This document shows positions 57,112-63,877 of a stretch of DNA of 64,000 nt, piece after piece (position 1 is the stretch's first letter; every line of letters begins with the position of its first letter). The stretch covers positions 124,001 to 188,000 of the forward strand of contig NZ_JPRF03000087.1 of assembly GCF_001188955.3 (NCBI RefSeq), in the 5' to 3' direction. This DNA is from Kitasatospora aureofaciens. Its GTDB lineage: Bacteria; Actinomycetota; Actinomycetes; Streptomycetales; Streptomycetaceae. The position numbers were made by a program, and so were the translations under genes. Under the pieces are notes generated by a model. That model was not told the DNA's origin, made no database searches, and saw only the letters and a list, made by a program, of their open reading frames with translations.

Positions 57112-57580
57112 CCTGTCTCAGGGCTCCTTCCGTTGTGAAGAGTGACCCCGTGAATGGGGACCGGGTCGGCCACGGCGCTGTGGTCCCGACTGTGGATGGT
57201 GCCGGTCACGGAGGGTAGATCCCGCTTCTGCGTGCGAGCCTACCGTCCGGGCCGGGCATCACCCTCCGTGCCGGGACAACCGGGATTTCCGCATGGTGAT
57301 TCCCACTAGGGCGGTACGACTTCTTTTGTCCCAGGCTCTCCCGGTTTGCCTGGGCGCGCCGCCCGGGTGGTCGGGACGGGTTGCGCAGGCTCGCGGGAGG
57401 CGCTTCGTGGGTTCACCCAGGCGGTTGACCCGGGGGTGTGCCATCCGCCTCGCCGGGGGACCCCGGAGCCGGATGGGATATATGGAGCGTCTAAGGTGGC
57501 GTGGTACGCGCAGAGCGGACGATTCGGGACCCTTCGTTCCTGTGGACGCCTGCGAAGATTCATCTTCAGTTGGGGTGTTA
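57112..57580. other. 469-bp divergent region between tkt and ctaB
   Basis: No credible gene. It holds a spaced 10-bp inverted repeat, CACGGAGGGT (57207-57216) with ACCCTCCGTG (57261-57270), likely near the tkt promoter, and on the plus strand TAAGGT (57492-57497), the best -10 for ctaB, leaving a leader of about 80 nt. Frames that extend ctaB upstream cross this DNA and look non-coding. Confidence 0.5.
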
Positions 57581-58522
57581 GTGACCGCCGTCGAAACACG
57601 TCCCGCCGGGGTCACCGGGGCGACTCCTGCCCACCGGCCCATCGGGGCCCGTGTCGGCGCGTTCGTCGCACTGACCAAGCCGCGGATCATCGAACTGCTG
57701 CTGATGAGCACGGTGCCGGTGATGTTCCTGGCCCAGCAGGGCGTGCCGAACATGCTGCTGGTGCTGAAGGTCGTGGTCGGCGGTTACCTCTCGGCGGGCG
57801 GCGCCAACGCCCTCAACATGTACATCGACCGCGACATCGACGCGCTGATGTCCCGCACCGAGCGGCGGCCGATCGTCACCGGGATGGTGTCGCCGCGCGA
57901 GGCGCTGGTGTTCGGCATCACGCTGGGCGTCCTCTCCACCCTGCTGCTCGGCTTCGGCGTCAACTGGCTCTCCGCCGGACTGGCGCTCGGCGCGCTGCTG
58001 TTCTACGTCTTCGTCTACACGCTGGGCCTCAAGCGGCGCACCTCGCAGAACATCGTGTGGGGCGGCATCGCCGGCTGCATGCCGGTGCTGATCGGCTGGT
58101 CCTCGGTGACCAACTCGGTGTCCTGGGCGGCGGTGGCGCTCTTCCTGGTGGTGTTCTTCTGGACCCCGCCGCACACCTGGGTGCTGTCCATGAAGGTGCG
58201 CGACGACTACGAGCGGGCCGGCGTGCCGATGCTCCCGGTCATCAAGGGCAACGTGGCGGTCGGCAAGCAGGTCGTCGCGTACTCCTGGGTGATGGTGGCG
58301 GTCTCGCTGGCCGTCTGGCCGCTGGGGCACATGAGTTGGCTGTACCCCGTCGCCGCGGTGCTGCTCGGCGGGTTCTGGCTGCGGGAGGCGCACGCGCTGT
58401 ACGGGCGGGCCAAGGCCGGGATCGTGGGCGCCAAGCTGAAGGAGATGCGGCTGTTCCACTGGTCGATCACCTACCTGTCGCTGCTGTTCGTGGTGTGCGC
58501 GATCGACCCGTTCGTGAAGTAG
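57581..58522 (+). CDS. ctaB: Protoheme IX farnesyltransferase (heme O synthase)
   Basis: 313 aa, UbiA-type, about eight membrane helices. It farnesylates heme b to heme o for the terminal oxidase. The prenyl-diphosphate motif N79-xxx-D83-xxx-D87 in NMYIDRDID and the second region RDDYERAGVPMLPV are intact. GTG 57581 is the chosen start (TTGGGG 6 nt upstream, protein begins MTAVETRPAG); GTG 57575, two codons earlier, would place a rare TTA (bldA) codon at position 2. It uses heme made by the 9-15 kb genes. A strong terminator follows. Confidence 0.94.
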   Translation: MTAVETRPAGVTGATPAHRPIGARVGAFVALTKPRIIELLLMSTVPVMFLAQQGVPNMLLVLKVVVGGYLSAGGANALNMYIDRDIDALMSRTERRPIVTGMVSPREALVFGITLGVLSTLLLGFGVNWLSAGLALGALLFYVFVYTLGLKRRTSQNIVWGGIAGCMPVLIGWSSVTNSVSWAAVALFLVVFFWTPPHTWVLSMKVRDDYERAGVPMLPVIKGNVAVGKQVVAYSWVMVAVSLAVWPLGHMSWLYPVAAVLLGGFWLREAHALYGRAKAGIVGAKLKEMRLFHWSITYLSLLFVVCAIDPFVK

Positions 58523-58539
58523 CCCTCCGTTCTGTGACG

Positions 58540-58573
58540 GAAGAGCCCCGGTCCTGGTGGACCGGGGCTCTTC
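58540..58573. terminator. Bidirectional terminator after ctaB
   Basis: A perfect 15-bp stem (58540-58554 with 58559-58573), TGGT loop, between convergent stops. Confidence 0.9.
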
Positions 58574-58578
58574 GCGTT

Positions 58579-59220
58579 TCAGCGGGACGGGAGTTCTGAC
58601 GGGCCGACGTGGCCGTCCAGCCAGTCCCGCAGCGGCTGGGAGGCGCGCAGGAAGTCGACGATCCGGGTGTGGGCGGCCCGGGTGCCCAGCCACTTCGCGG
58701 GCTCCCACTCCTGCCAGGCCACCAGGCCCTTGTGCCGCAGCAGCTCGATCCGGGGGTGGTCCTTGGCGTAGCCGCGCGGGGCCGACTTGAGGGAGTCGCG
58801 GCCGTGGACCCGCGGGCCGGCCTGTTCCACCCGGGTGATCACCCGCTCCAGCTCGGCGCCGCTGACGTCCTCGGCGACGGCGGCGCGGTAGCGCTCCAGC
58901 TGGTCGGGAGCGAGCTGGTACATGCCGTTGCCGCAGGCCAGGCCGTCGGCGGAGAGCTGGATGTAGCCGCCGGACTCCAGGTGCGCGCCGATGTGCGTCT
59001 TGTACGGGGACTTGTCGGCGCTGAACCGGACGTCCCGGTTGGGGCGGAAGATCTTTCCCGGCCCGAACTCCGGCTCCAGCTCGGCGAGCAGCGCCTCCAT
59101 CGGGGCCCGTACGGCGTCGTCGTACTGCTCCTTGTGAGCCTGCCAGAAGGACTTCGAGTTGTCGGCTTCGAGGTGCTCGTAGAAGTCCAGCGCCTCGGTC
59201 GGCCAGCCTTTGAACGTCAT
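58579..59220 (-). CDS. DUF2461 (TIGR02453) family protein
   Basis: 213 aa. The N-terminal FYEHLEADNSKSFWQAHKEQYD, RPNRDVRFSADKSPYKTHIGAHLE, and YQLAPDQLERYRAAV are typical of DUF2461. No catalytic function is known; the family is widespread in actinobacteria. ATG 59220 begins exactly where conservation starts (MTFKGWP), though the Shine-Dalgarno site is weak; the frame remains open 108 codons upstream with no conserved text. Divergent from the next gene by 72 bp. Confidence 0.8.
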   Translation of the reverse strand: MTFKGWPTEALDFYEHLEADNSKSFWQAHKEQYDDAVRAPMEALLAELEPEFGPGKIFRPNRDVRFSADKSPYKTHIGAHLESGGYIQLSADGLACGNGMYQLAPDQLERYRAAVAEDVSGAELERVITRVEQAGPRVHGRDSLKSAPRGYAKDHPRIELLRHKGLVAWQEWEPAKWLGTRAAHTRIVDFLRASQPLRDWLDGHVGPSELPSR

Positions 59221-59292
59221 GTTTCGAGTATGTGTCCCGGTGCACAGGGTGCTCCCGTCGCCAGGTCGCGTACCGGTGGGTAGCATGCGGGC

Positions 59293-59631
59293 ATGAGCAG
59301 CGCAGAGACCGCCACCGCCGCCGCGCCGGACGCCCGTACCGAGCGCCGCGCCAAGCGCATCGCCAAGCACCTGACCAGCTTCGCCCAGCAGCACGGCGGC
59401 AGCGCCGACGCGGTCGTCGAGTACGTCGGCGCCGTGGCCACCCGCATCGTCGTGGTCGGCGCGGACGGCGCCTGGGGCGACCAGGTGGCCCCCACCTACG
59501 CCGTCGGCCGCCGGGCCGCGGAGCTGGCGGGTCTGACCCTGCACGAGAACTTCGAGGGCGAGCTGGGGCTGAAGGTGAAGACCAGCGCGTACGAGTGGAA
59601 GCGCATGGCCGGCATCCAGCTCGGCGGCTGA
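59293..59631 (+). CDS. Small conserved-looking hypothetical protein
   Basis: 112 aa, soluble. A basic N-terminal helix (RTERRAKRIAKHLTSFAQQHGGSADAV in parts) leads to a compact alpha/beta region: VATRIVVVGADGAWGDQVAPTYAVG and a hydrophobic end KTSAYEWKRMAGIQLGG. No family was recognised. Start ATG 59293 is preceded by weak GCATGCGGGC text without a clear Shine-Dalgarno site. It ends before a strong terminator, so it is monocistronic. Codon use is typical, with high GC at third positions. Confidence 0.65.
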   Translation: MSSAETATAAAPDARTERRAKRIAKHLTSFAQQHGGSADAVVEYVGAVATRIVVVGADGAWGDQVAPTYAVGRRAAELAGLTLHENFEGELGLKVKTSAYEWKRMAGIQLGG

Positions 59632-59652
59632 CCGCTCCTGGTTCGAACGCCG

Positions 59653-59690
59653 ACGGCCCGGCTCCTCCTAGGCGGGGGAGCCGGGCCGTT
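59653..59690 (+). terminator. Terminator after the 112-aa gene
   Basis: ACGGCCCGGCTCC pairs with GGAGCCGGGCCGT (13 perfect pairs, extended by one G-U and two more), 5-nt loop, followed by TT. Confidence 0.85.
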
Positions 59691-59733
59691 CTCGCTGGTC
59701 AGGGGCGCCGGACGGCCCGGCGAGGGGTAGCGC

Positions 59734-59739
59734 TACGGT
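59734..59739 (+). promoter_or_regulatory. Candidate -10 (TACGGT), leaderless spacing to the 48-aa gene
   Basis: TACGGT ends 6 nt before ATG 59746, the same hexamer and spacing as at uvrB and uvrC. Confidence 0.4.
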
Positions 59740-59745
59740 ACGCGC

Positions 59746-59892
59746 ATGCACTTCATCGTTGTCGGTATCCGCACGCTCGTGAACGCGATAGTCGACGGCG
59801 ACCCGCTGTGGCCCGCGGTCACGTTCTTCCTGCTGTCCTTCCCCCTCGCGATCGGTGTCGCGCTGATCCGCGCCCGTCGCCGGCCGCAGTAG
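59746..59892 (+). CDS. 48-aa single-helix membrane protein
   Basis: MHFIVVGIRTLVNAIVDGD, then a hydrophobic segment AVTFFLLSFPLAIGVALI (about 24-41) and a positive end RARRRPQ, so the C-terminus should stay inside. Too short for family assignment, but the start has a -10 at leaderless spacing, the codons are strongly GC3-biased, and a hairpin follows. Short membrane proteins of this layout are frequent and undescribed in streptomycetes. Confidence 0.6.
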   Translation: MHFIVVGIRTLVNAIVDGDPLWPAVTFFLLSFPLAIGVALIRARRRPQ

Positions 59893-59898
59893 GCCCCT

Positions 59899-59920
59899 CC
59901 GGCGACGGCTCGGTTGCCGG
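59899..59920. terminator. Short hairpin between convergent genes
   Basis: CCGGCGAC pairs with GGTTGCCGG-type text (8 pairs including one G-U), loop of 6, between the 48-aa gene and the methyltransferase stop. Confidence 0.5.
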
Positions 59921-59924
59921 GCCC

Positions 59925-61115
59925 TTACGGGAGCGGGTGACGAACGGGCTGGGCGGGGCGGTCGAGCCAGGCCCACTGTCTGTTCGCGGTGACGGTGAGG
60001 CCGAAGCGGTCGGGGGTCGGGTGGTTGTTGTGCTGCCACCAGTGGTGGGCAGCCGTGACCTCGTCCCAGAGGCGGCGGGGGCCGTGCTGCCAGACGGTGA
60101 AGCGCTTGTTCTGGCGGCCGTCGTGGTCGACGGCCGCCCAGGAACGGGCATCGGTGGTGGCGACCCAGAGCCGGGCGGCGACGCCGTCGACGCCCGGGTC
60201 GTCCTCCCAGGCGGTCCACACGTCGCCCAGCCGTAGGCCGAGGGCGAAGCGGGCCTCCCAGTGTTTGCCGGTGACTTCCCATGGCGGGAGCACCGTTTCG
60301 GACTCGTCCGGGGCGTGATCGTCCTGGACGACGTCGCGGAAGATCCGCAGGTCCTGCCGGTGGTTGCGCATCAGCATGAACGCGGAGTGGGGGCTGAAGC
60401 GGCCCTGGGCGCGGTCGCGCTCGACAGTGAGCTTGAGCAGGCCCCAGCAGAGCATCGGGTTGTCCCAGGGGGTGAGGACGATGCCGCCGGGCCGGGTCTG
60501 TTCGATCCAGGCCCAAGGGATGTGGCGGACCGAGCAGGTGGAGATGATCCGGTCGTAAGGGTGGCGGTGGGGCCAGCCCAGGGATCCGTCTCCGCAGATC
60601 AGGTCCACGTCCAGGCCGGCCGCGTTCAGGGCGGCCCAGGCCTGCTCGGAGACCTCGGAGTCGATCTCGATCGAGGTGACGTGGCCGGAGCCGAGGCGGT
60701 GGGCGAGGAGGGCCGCGTTCCAGCCGGTGCCGGTGCCGATCTCCAGGACGTTCATCCCGGGCCGGACGTCGAGGTCGCGGAGCATGCGGACGACGATCGA
60801 GGGGGCGGAGGCGGAGGAGGAGGGCCAGGCATCGGCCGGGGCGGCCGATGCCTGGCCGTCGTTGATCTGGGTGACGATCGGCGTGTCCTGGTACGCCGCC
60901 TCGAACCAGCGGTCGTGGTCGGTGGAGAGGTCGCACGGCTCGTAGCCGCCCTCGTCGTTCTCCAGCCAGATCCGCTCGGGCAGGAAGCGGTGGCGGGGAG
61001 TTGCTGTGATCGCTGCTTGCCACTCGCGGGGGACCGGGCCGTCGAGCGCTTCGCCGACGGCCCGGAGTAGGCCGCGCACGGCGGCCTGCTCCGGTCGATG
61101 CACGGGGTCCGTCAC
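59925..61115 (-). CDS. PIMT-like methyltransferase of the RiPP-associated type
   Basis: 396 aa. SAM motif I is VLEIGTGTGWNAALLAHRL (123-141); PSSSASAPS (98-106) matches the Ser-rich active loop of protein-isoaspartate methyltransferases. N-terminal TPRHRFLPE and the 170-residue C-terminal extension make it resemble the methyltransferases of ATP-grasp peptide (graspetide-like) systems, which methylate Asp side chains of precursor peptides. GTG 61115 overlaps the stop of a 44-aa peptide gene (GTGA), so the two are co-translated. No ATP-grasp gene is in the window. Alternatives: a stand-alone isoaspartate repair-like enzyme. Substrate is inference. Confidence 0.8.
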   Translation of the reverse strand: MTDPVHRPEQAAVRGLLRAVGEALDGPVPREWQAAITATPRHRFLPERIWLENDEGGYEPCDLSTDHDRWFEAAYQDTPIVTQINDGQASAAPADAWPSSSASAPSIVVRMLRDLDVRPGMNVLEIGTGTGWNAALLAHRLGSGHVTSIEIDSEVSEQAWAALNAAGLDVDLICGDGSLGWPHRHPYDRIISTCSVRHIPWAWIEQTRPGGIVLTPWDNPMLCWGLLKLTVERDRAQGRFSPHSAFMLMRNHRQDLRIFRDVVQDDHAPDESETVLPPWEVTGKHWEARFALGLRLGDVWTAWEDDPGVDGVAARLWVATTDARSWAAVDHDGRQNKRFTVWQHGPRRLWDEVTAAHHWWQHNNHPTPDRFGLTVTANRQWAWLDRPAQPVRHPLP

Positions 61116-61246
61116 TTGTTGCCCTCGTCCTTCTTGTGCTTCGGCTCGGGCGCCGGCCGGGATCCGTCGGGGGACGGCTTGCTCGTGCCGGGGTCCTTCT
61201 TACCGCCGTGCTTGCCGCCGCTGGACTTGTCGGTTCCCCAACCCAT
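61112..61246 (-). CDS. 44-aa Lys/Gly/Pro-rich peptide, possible methyltransferase substrate
   Basis: Begins MGWGTDKSSGGKHGG and ends KHKKDEGNK. ATG 61246 has a perfect AGGAGG 4-5 nt upstream, the best ribosome site in the region, and the stop overlaps the methyltransferase start (GTGA). It holds Asp at 6, 18, 27 and 40; D27-G28 (SPDGSRP) is a classic Asp-Gly site prone to succinimide and isoAsp chemistry. No Cys, no membrane segment. Reading it as a RiPP-like precursor is inference from context; it could be only a small basic protein. Confidence 0.62.
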   Translation of the reverse strand: MGWGTDKSSGGKHGGKKDPGTSKPSPDGSRPAPEPKHKKDEGNK

Positions 61247-61280
61247 GGTTCCTCCTTGTGTGTTGATGAGTGATGGTCAT

Positions 61281-61315
61281 CCCGGCCGCGCCGCCCGATC
61301 GACGGCGCGGCCGGG
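61281..61315 (-). terminator. Strong hairpin inside the minus-strand operon
   Basis: A perfect 13-bp stem (61281-61293 with 61303-61315), 9-nt loop, between the 54-aa ORF stop and the 44-aa peptide. It would reduce readthrough into the peptide and methyltransferase genes or protect an mRNA end. No promoter was found between it and the peptide. Confidence 0.65.
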
Positions 61316-61318
61316 AGT

Positions 61319-61483
61319 TCAGCGGGATCGGTTGATCAGTACGAGGGCCGCGATGACGACATGCAGCCCGGCCGCAGCGGATACGCCGTAGGCGGCCCAG
61401 ATCCGGGTGGGATCGGGGATGGACGGTGACGGCGGCGGTGCGTCGTCGGGGGCGTAAGTGTCCTGCGGAGGTCGCCGGTTCAC
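61319..61483 (-). CDS. 54-aa Pro-rich single-helix membrane peptide
   Basis: GTG 61483 overlaps the stop of the ATPase gene (GTGA). Residues 1-28 are Pro/Asp-rich (PPPSPSIPDPTR near 17-27); residues 29-50 (WAAYGVSAAAGLHVVIAALVLI) make one membrane helix, followed by NRSR. No Shine-Dalgarno site, so translation would depend on coupling to the ATPase. Function unknown; its place suggests a membrane partner of the anti-sigma-like ATPase. Confidence 0.55.
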   Translation of the reverse strand: MNRRPPQDTYAPDDAPPPSPSIPDPTRIWAAYGVSAAAGLHVVIAALVLINRSR

Positions 61484-61950
61484 CGGGGGACCGGCACGGG
61501 AGTCGCGAGGTCGGCGTGGACGACCTTGCCGAACGGGAGGGGTGTGACACCCCAGCGGCCGTGAGTGAGCCGGTGGACCATTGCGAGACCCCGGCCCGAC
61601 GTGGCGTCGGGCCGGGCCTGGACCATCACAGGCATAGACCGGGAACCGTCACCGACGAGGATGCGGACGGTGTAGTCGGTCGGACGGCGGACGCCGACGA
61701 GCATGCGCGTCTGGCAGCCGGTCTTGATGGAGTTGGTGACCAACTCGCTGACGATCAAGGCGGCGTCGTCCACCAGGTCGTCGAGCCCCCACTCCCGCAG
61801 CTGCGCGCCGACGAACCGGCGCGCAGCTGCCACCGACTCGGACCGGTACGGCAGGCGGACGGTCGTCGTTGTGGCGAGTCGACCAGCAGCGGGCACTGAC
61901 GCTTCCCCGGTGTCGATCACGCGGGTTGGCACTGCGGTGGGTTGAGGCAT
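61480..61950 (-). CDS. Anti-sigma-type HATPase (RsbW/SpoIIAB-like)
   Basis: 156 aa. HATPase_c-like kinase domain: N-box ALIVSELVTNSIKTG, the G-type VGDGSRSMPV region and RGLAMVHRLTHGRWGV. Streptomycetes carry dozens of these ATPases as anti-sigma or signalling factors beside XRE regulators. ATG 61950 is chosen (GGGAG 9 nt upstream); ATG 61992 adds 14 residues without a ribosome site. First of the minus-strand row; divergent from the XRE-TPR gene, with which it likely forms a regulatory pair. Confidence 0.85.
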   Translation of the reverse strand: MPQPTAVPTRVIDTGEASVPAAGRLATTTTVRLPYRSESVAAARRFVGAQLREWGLDDLVDDAALIVSELVTNSIKTGCQTRMLVGVRRPTDYTVRILVGDGSRSMPVMVQARPDATSGRGLAMVHRLTHGRWGVTPLPFGKVVHADLATPVPVPR

Positions 61951-62018
61951 CGGACTGGCTCCCGTGGATGGATCAGAGCGGCTGATCCTCATTCAAGGTC
62001 TAACTGGACATCCCGGGA

Positions 62019-62050
62019 GACTCCGAGTAGGTGACTCCAAAACGGAGTCA
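62019..62050. promoter_or_regulatory. Candidate operator in the divergent ATPase-XRE gap
   Basis: TGACTCC (62032-62038) and GGAGTCA (62044-62050) are perfect inverted arms around a 5-bp AAAAC centre. A further direct copy of GACTCC lies at 62019-62024, 13 bp before. The right arm covers the place of the -35 element expected for the XRE gene (-10 TACGAT at 62069-62074), which suggests autorepression. Confidence 0.55.
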
Positions 62051-62068
62051 GGAAAGGTGCCGGGAACC

Positions 62069-62074
62069 TACGAT
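62069..62074 (+). promoter_or_regulatory. Candidate -10 (TACGAT) of the XRE-TPR gene
   Basis: TACGAT fits TANNNT; the expected -35 position overlaps the operator-like repeat. Leader of about 22 nt with GGGAG before GTG 62103. Confidence 0.4.
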
Positions 62075-62102
62075 CGACACACACTGTGATGGGAGTGAAG
62101 CC

Positions 62103-63368
62103 GTGGGTGTTCAGCCGAGCCTGCATGAGGTGGCCGCAGGTCTGCTCCAGGACCAGCGTCTACTGAAAGCATGTGAGGCCCGCGACATGGGCGCCGTGTT
62201 CCGGCTCCTCAACGCGCGTGGTGTCAGTACCCGACGCATTGCCGCAGCGGTGGAGATCAGCCAAGGACGGCTGTACGACTACATGAATGGCAAAACCAGG
62301 GTCGAGAAGTTGGCGTTGTTCGAGCAGATCGCCGACGCGTTCCACATCCCCGGAGAGTTGCTTGGTCTTGCCCGCAGACCCTGGGAACCAGATCTGGCTT
62401 CCGAGATCCCAACTCCTGCACTGACTTCCCCGGAGGCTGAGGGCGGCGGCGACCTGGCCACTGTAGAGGCCTTCCGTCGTGCGGATCGGCAGGCGGGGGG
62501 TGGACGGCTCTACTCGGCTGTGGTTCACCATCTCTCGGACCAGGTGGCGCCGCGCCTGGTTGATATCGCGAGCAGCTCGCGAGTCTTCGCTGCCGCTGCC
62601 GCGCTCACCGAGATGGCCGGTTGGATGGCCCACGACTCCGGCCGTGACGACCTTGCGGCTCGGCACTTCGCTCGTGCGCTTTTTTTCGCGCGTGCCTCCG
62701 GTGACCTGCCGCTGACGGCGCACGTGGCCGCCAGCACCAGCCATCTGAGCCTTCAGACTGGCGATCCGGCGAAGGCCGTGCACTGGGCCACCGTCGGTAT
62801 TGAATTGGCCGGCCGGGGTCCGCATTTGCCAAGCCTCCTGGCTCGGCTGAACACCATGCTGGCCCGAGCGTTGGCAGCCTCCCAGCACTACGGCCCGGCA
62901 TCGCAGGCGCTCGATCATGCTCACGCGGCTCTTGCGCTCGGAGCCGATGACGAGCATCCGTGGCTGAGCCCGTTCGACCACGCCACCCTTGCCAGCGAGT
63001 CAGCGTTGGCGTTCACCGATCTCGGTCGCGCTGAGGAGGCCCTTCGGTATGGGAAGCAGGCTGTGGTCCTTCGGGAGGAGGGGCGCACGCGTTCCCTCAC
63101 CTTCAGTCGCATCACCCTCGTCCGTATCCATGCCGATTGCGGTGACTTGGACGCCGCAATCAGTGTCGGGACCGAACTCCTCGACACCAGCCCGACGCTC
63201 GGGTCTGTCCGGGTCGTTCATCAGATGGATGAACTCCGTGAACTCCTCGGGAGACACCGCGACTACGGCCCAGTCTGTGAATACCTGGCACGATTCGACG
63301 AGGCGCGCAGTGCCCGGCAGCTCCTGCTCGCTGACATCATCCCGTTGCCTCGGGGAGGTTTAACGTGA
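62103..63368 (+). CDS. XRE-type helix-turn-helix regulator with TPR-like C-terminal region
   Basis: 421 aa. An N-terminal HTH domain (about 28-92: VFRLLNARGVSTRRIAAAVEIS in parts, then YDYMNGKTRVEK) is joined to about 300 residues of helical repeats resembling TPRs (ARHFARALFFARASGD, AKAVHWATVGIELAG, ALRYGKQAVVLREEG), usually used to bind peptides or partner proteins. GTG 62103 with GGGAG 9 nt upstream is preferred over the GTG at 62031, which starts in the operator-like repeat. Codon use is less GC3-biased than elsewhere (many CTT, GCT and CGT; one T7 run), a sign of more recent arrival. The stop overlaps the NUDIX gene (GTGA). Confidence 0.85.
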   Translation: MGVQPSLHEVAAGLLQDQRLLKACEARDMGAVFRLLNARGVSTRRIAAAVEISQGRLYDYMNGKTRVEKLALFEQIADAFHIPGELLGLARRPWEPDLASEIPTPALTSPEAEGGGDLATVEAFRRADRQAGGGRLYSAVVHHLSDQVAPRLVDIASSSRVFAAAAALTEMAGWMAHDSGRDDLAARHFARALFFARASGDLPLTAHVAASTSHLSLQTGDPAKAVHWATVGIELAGRGPHLPSLLARLNTMLARALAASQHYGPASQALDHAHAALALGADDEHPWLSPFDHATLASESALAFTDLGRAEEALRYGKQAVVLREEGRTRSLTFSRITLVRIHADCGDLDAAISVGTELLDTSPTLGSVRVVHQMDELRELLGRHRDYGPVCEYLARFDEARSARQLLLADIIPLPRGGLT

Positions 63369-63877
63369 GGCCTGCACCTACCGACACCGAAGCCTGGAAC
63401 GCCTATCTGGCTGAGGGCAATGCACGGCAAGCCCGCAAGCGCGTCTCGGCGGACGTGATCCTGCACGACCTGGCCGGACGCATCCTGACCGTCAACCCGA
63501 CCTACAAGGAAGGTTGGGACCTTCCTGGCGGGATGGCAGAGGCGAACGAGCCACCGGATGAGGCCGCAGTGCGGGAACTGCGCGAGGAATTGGGCCTGGA
63601 GATCACCATCCGCCGTCTGCTGGTCGTGGACTGGGTTGCGCCGCACGGCCCGTGGGACGACCAAATCGCCTTCATCTTCGATGCGGGCACCCTCCCACCC
63701 GCTCGGGTCGAGACGGTTCGCCCACACGACGACGAACTCTCCGAGGCCGTCTTCCTGCCGGCATCGGAGGTCGCCGACCGACTGCGGACCCGCCAGCGGA
63801 ACCGGTTGAATGCCGCTGTCAGGGCGATCTCAGATGGCAGTATGCGGTACCTGCGAGACGGGGTGGAGGCATGGTGA
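63365..63877 (+). CDS. NUDIX hydrolase
   Basis: 170 aa. Nudix box complete at 56-78: G56-x5-E62-x7-R70-E71-L-x-E74-E75-L-G-L. NUDIX enzymes cleave nucleoside diphosphates linked to another moiety; the substrate cannot be read here. GTG 63365 overlaps the XRE stop and the 3' end overlaps the next gene, so regulator, NUDIX and flavoprotein are one translational unit. Confidence 0.92.
   Translation: MRPAPTDTEAWNAYLAEGNARQARKRVSADVILHDLAGRILTVNPTYKEGWDLPGGMAEANEPPDEAAVRELREELGLEITIRRLLVVDWVAPHGPWDDQIAFIFDAGTLPPARVETVRPHDDELSEAVFLPASEVADRLRTRQRNRLNAAVRAISDGSMRYLRDGVEAW

Noticed and set aside
61200..61280. Alternative short frame starting MTITHQHTRR before the 44-aa peptide
   Set aside because: It runs out of frame through the AGGAGG site and continues as Arg/Gln shadow text; no ribosome site of its own.
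62675..62700. Frameshift at the T7 run in the XRE gene
   Set aside because: The frame continues as ALFFARAS within a well-formed helical repeat, so the run is read correctly.
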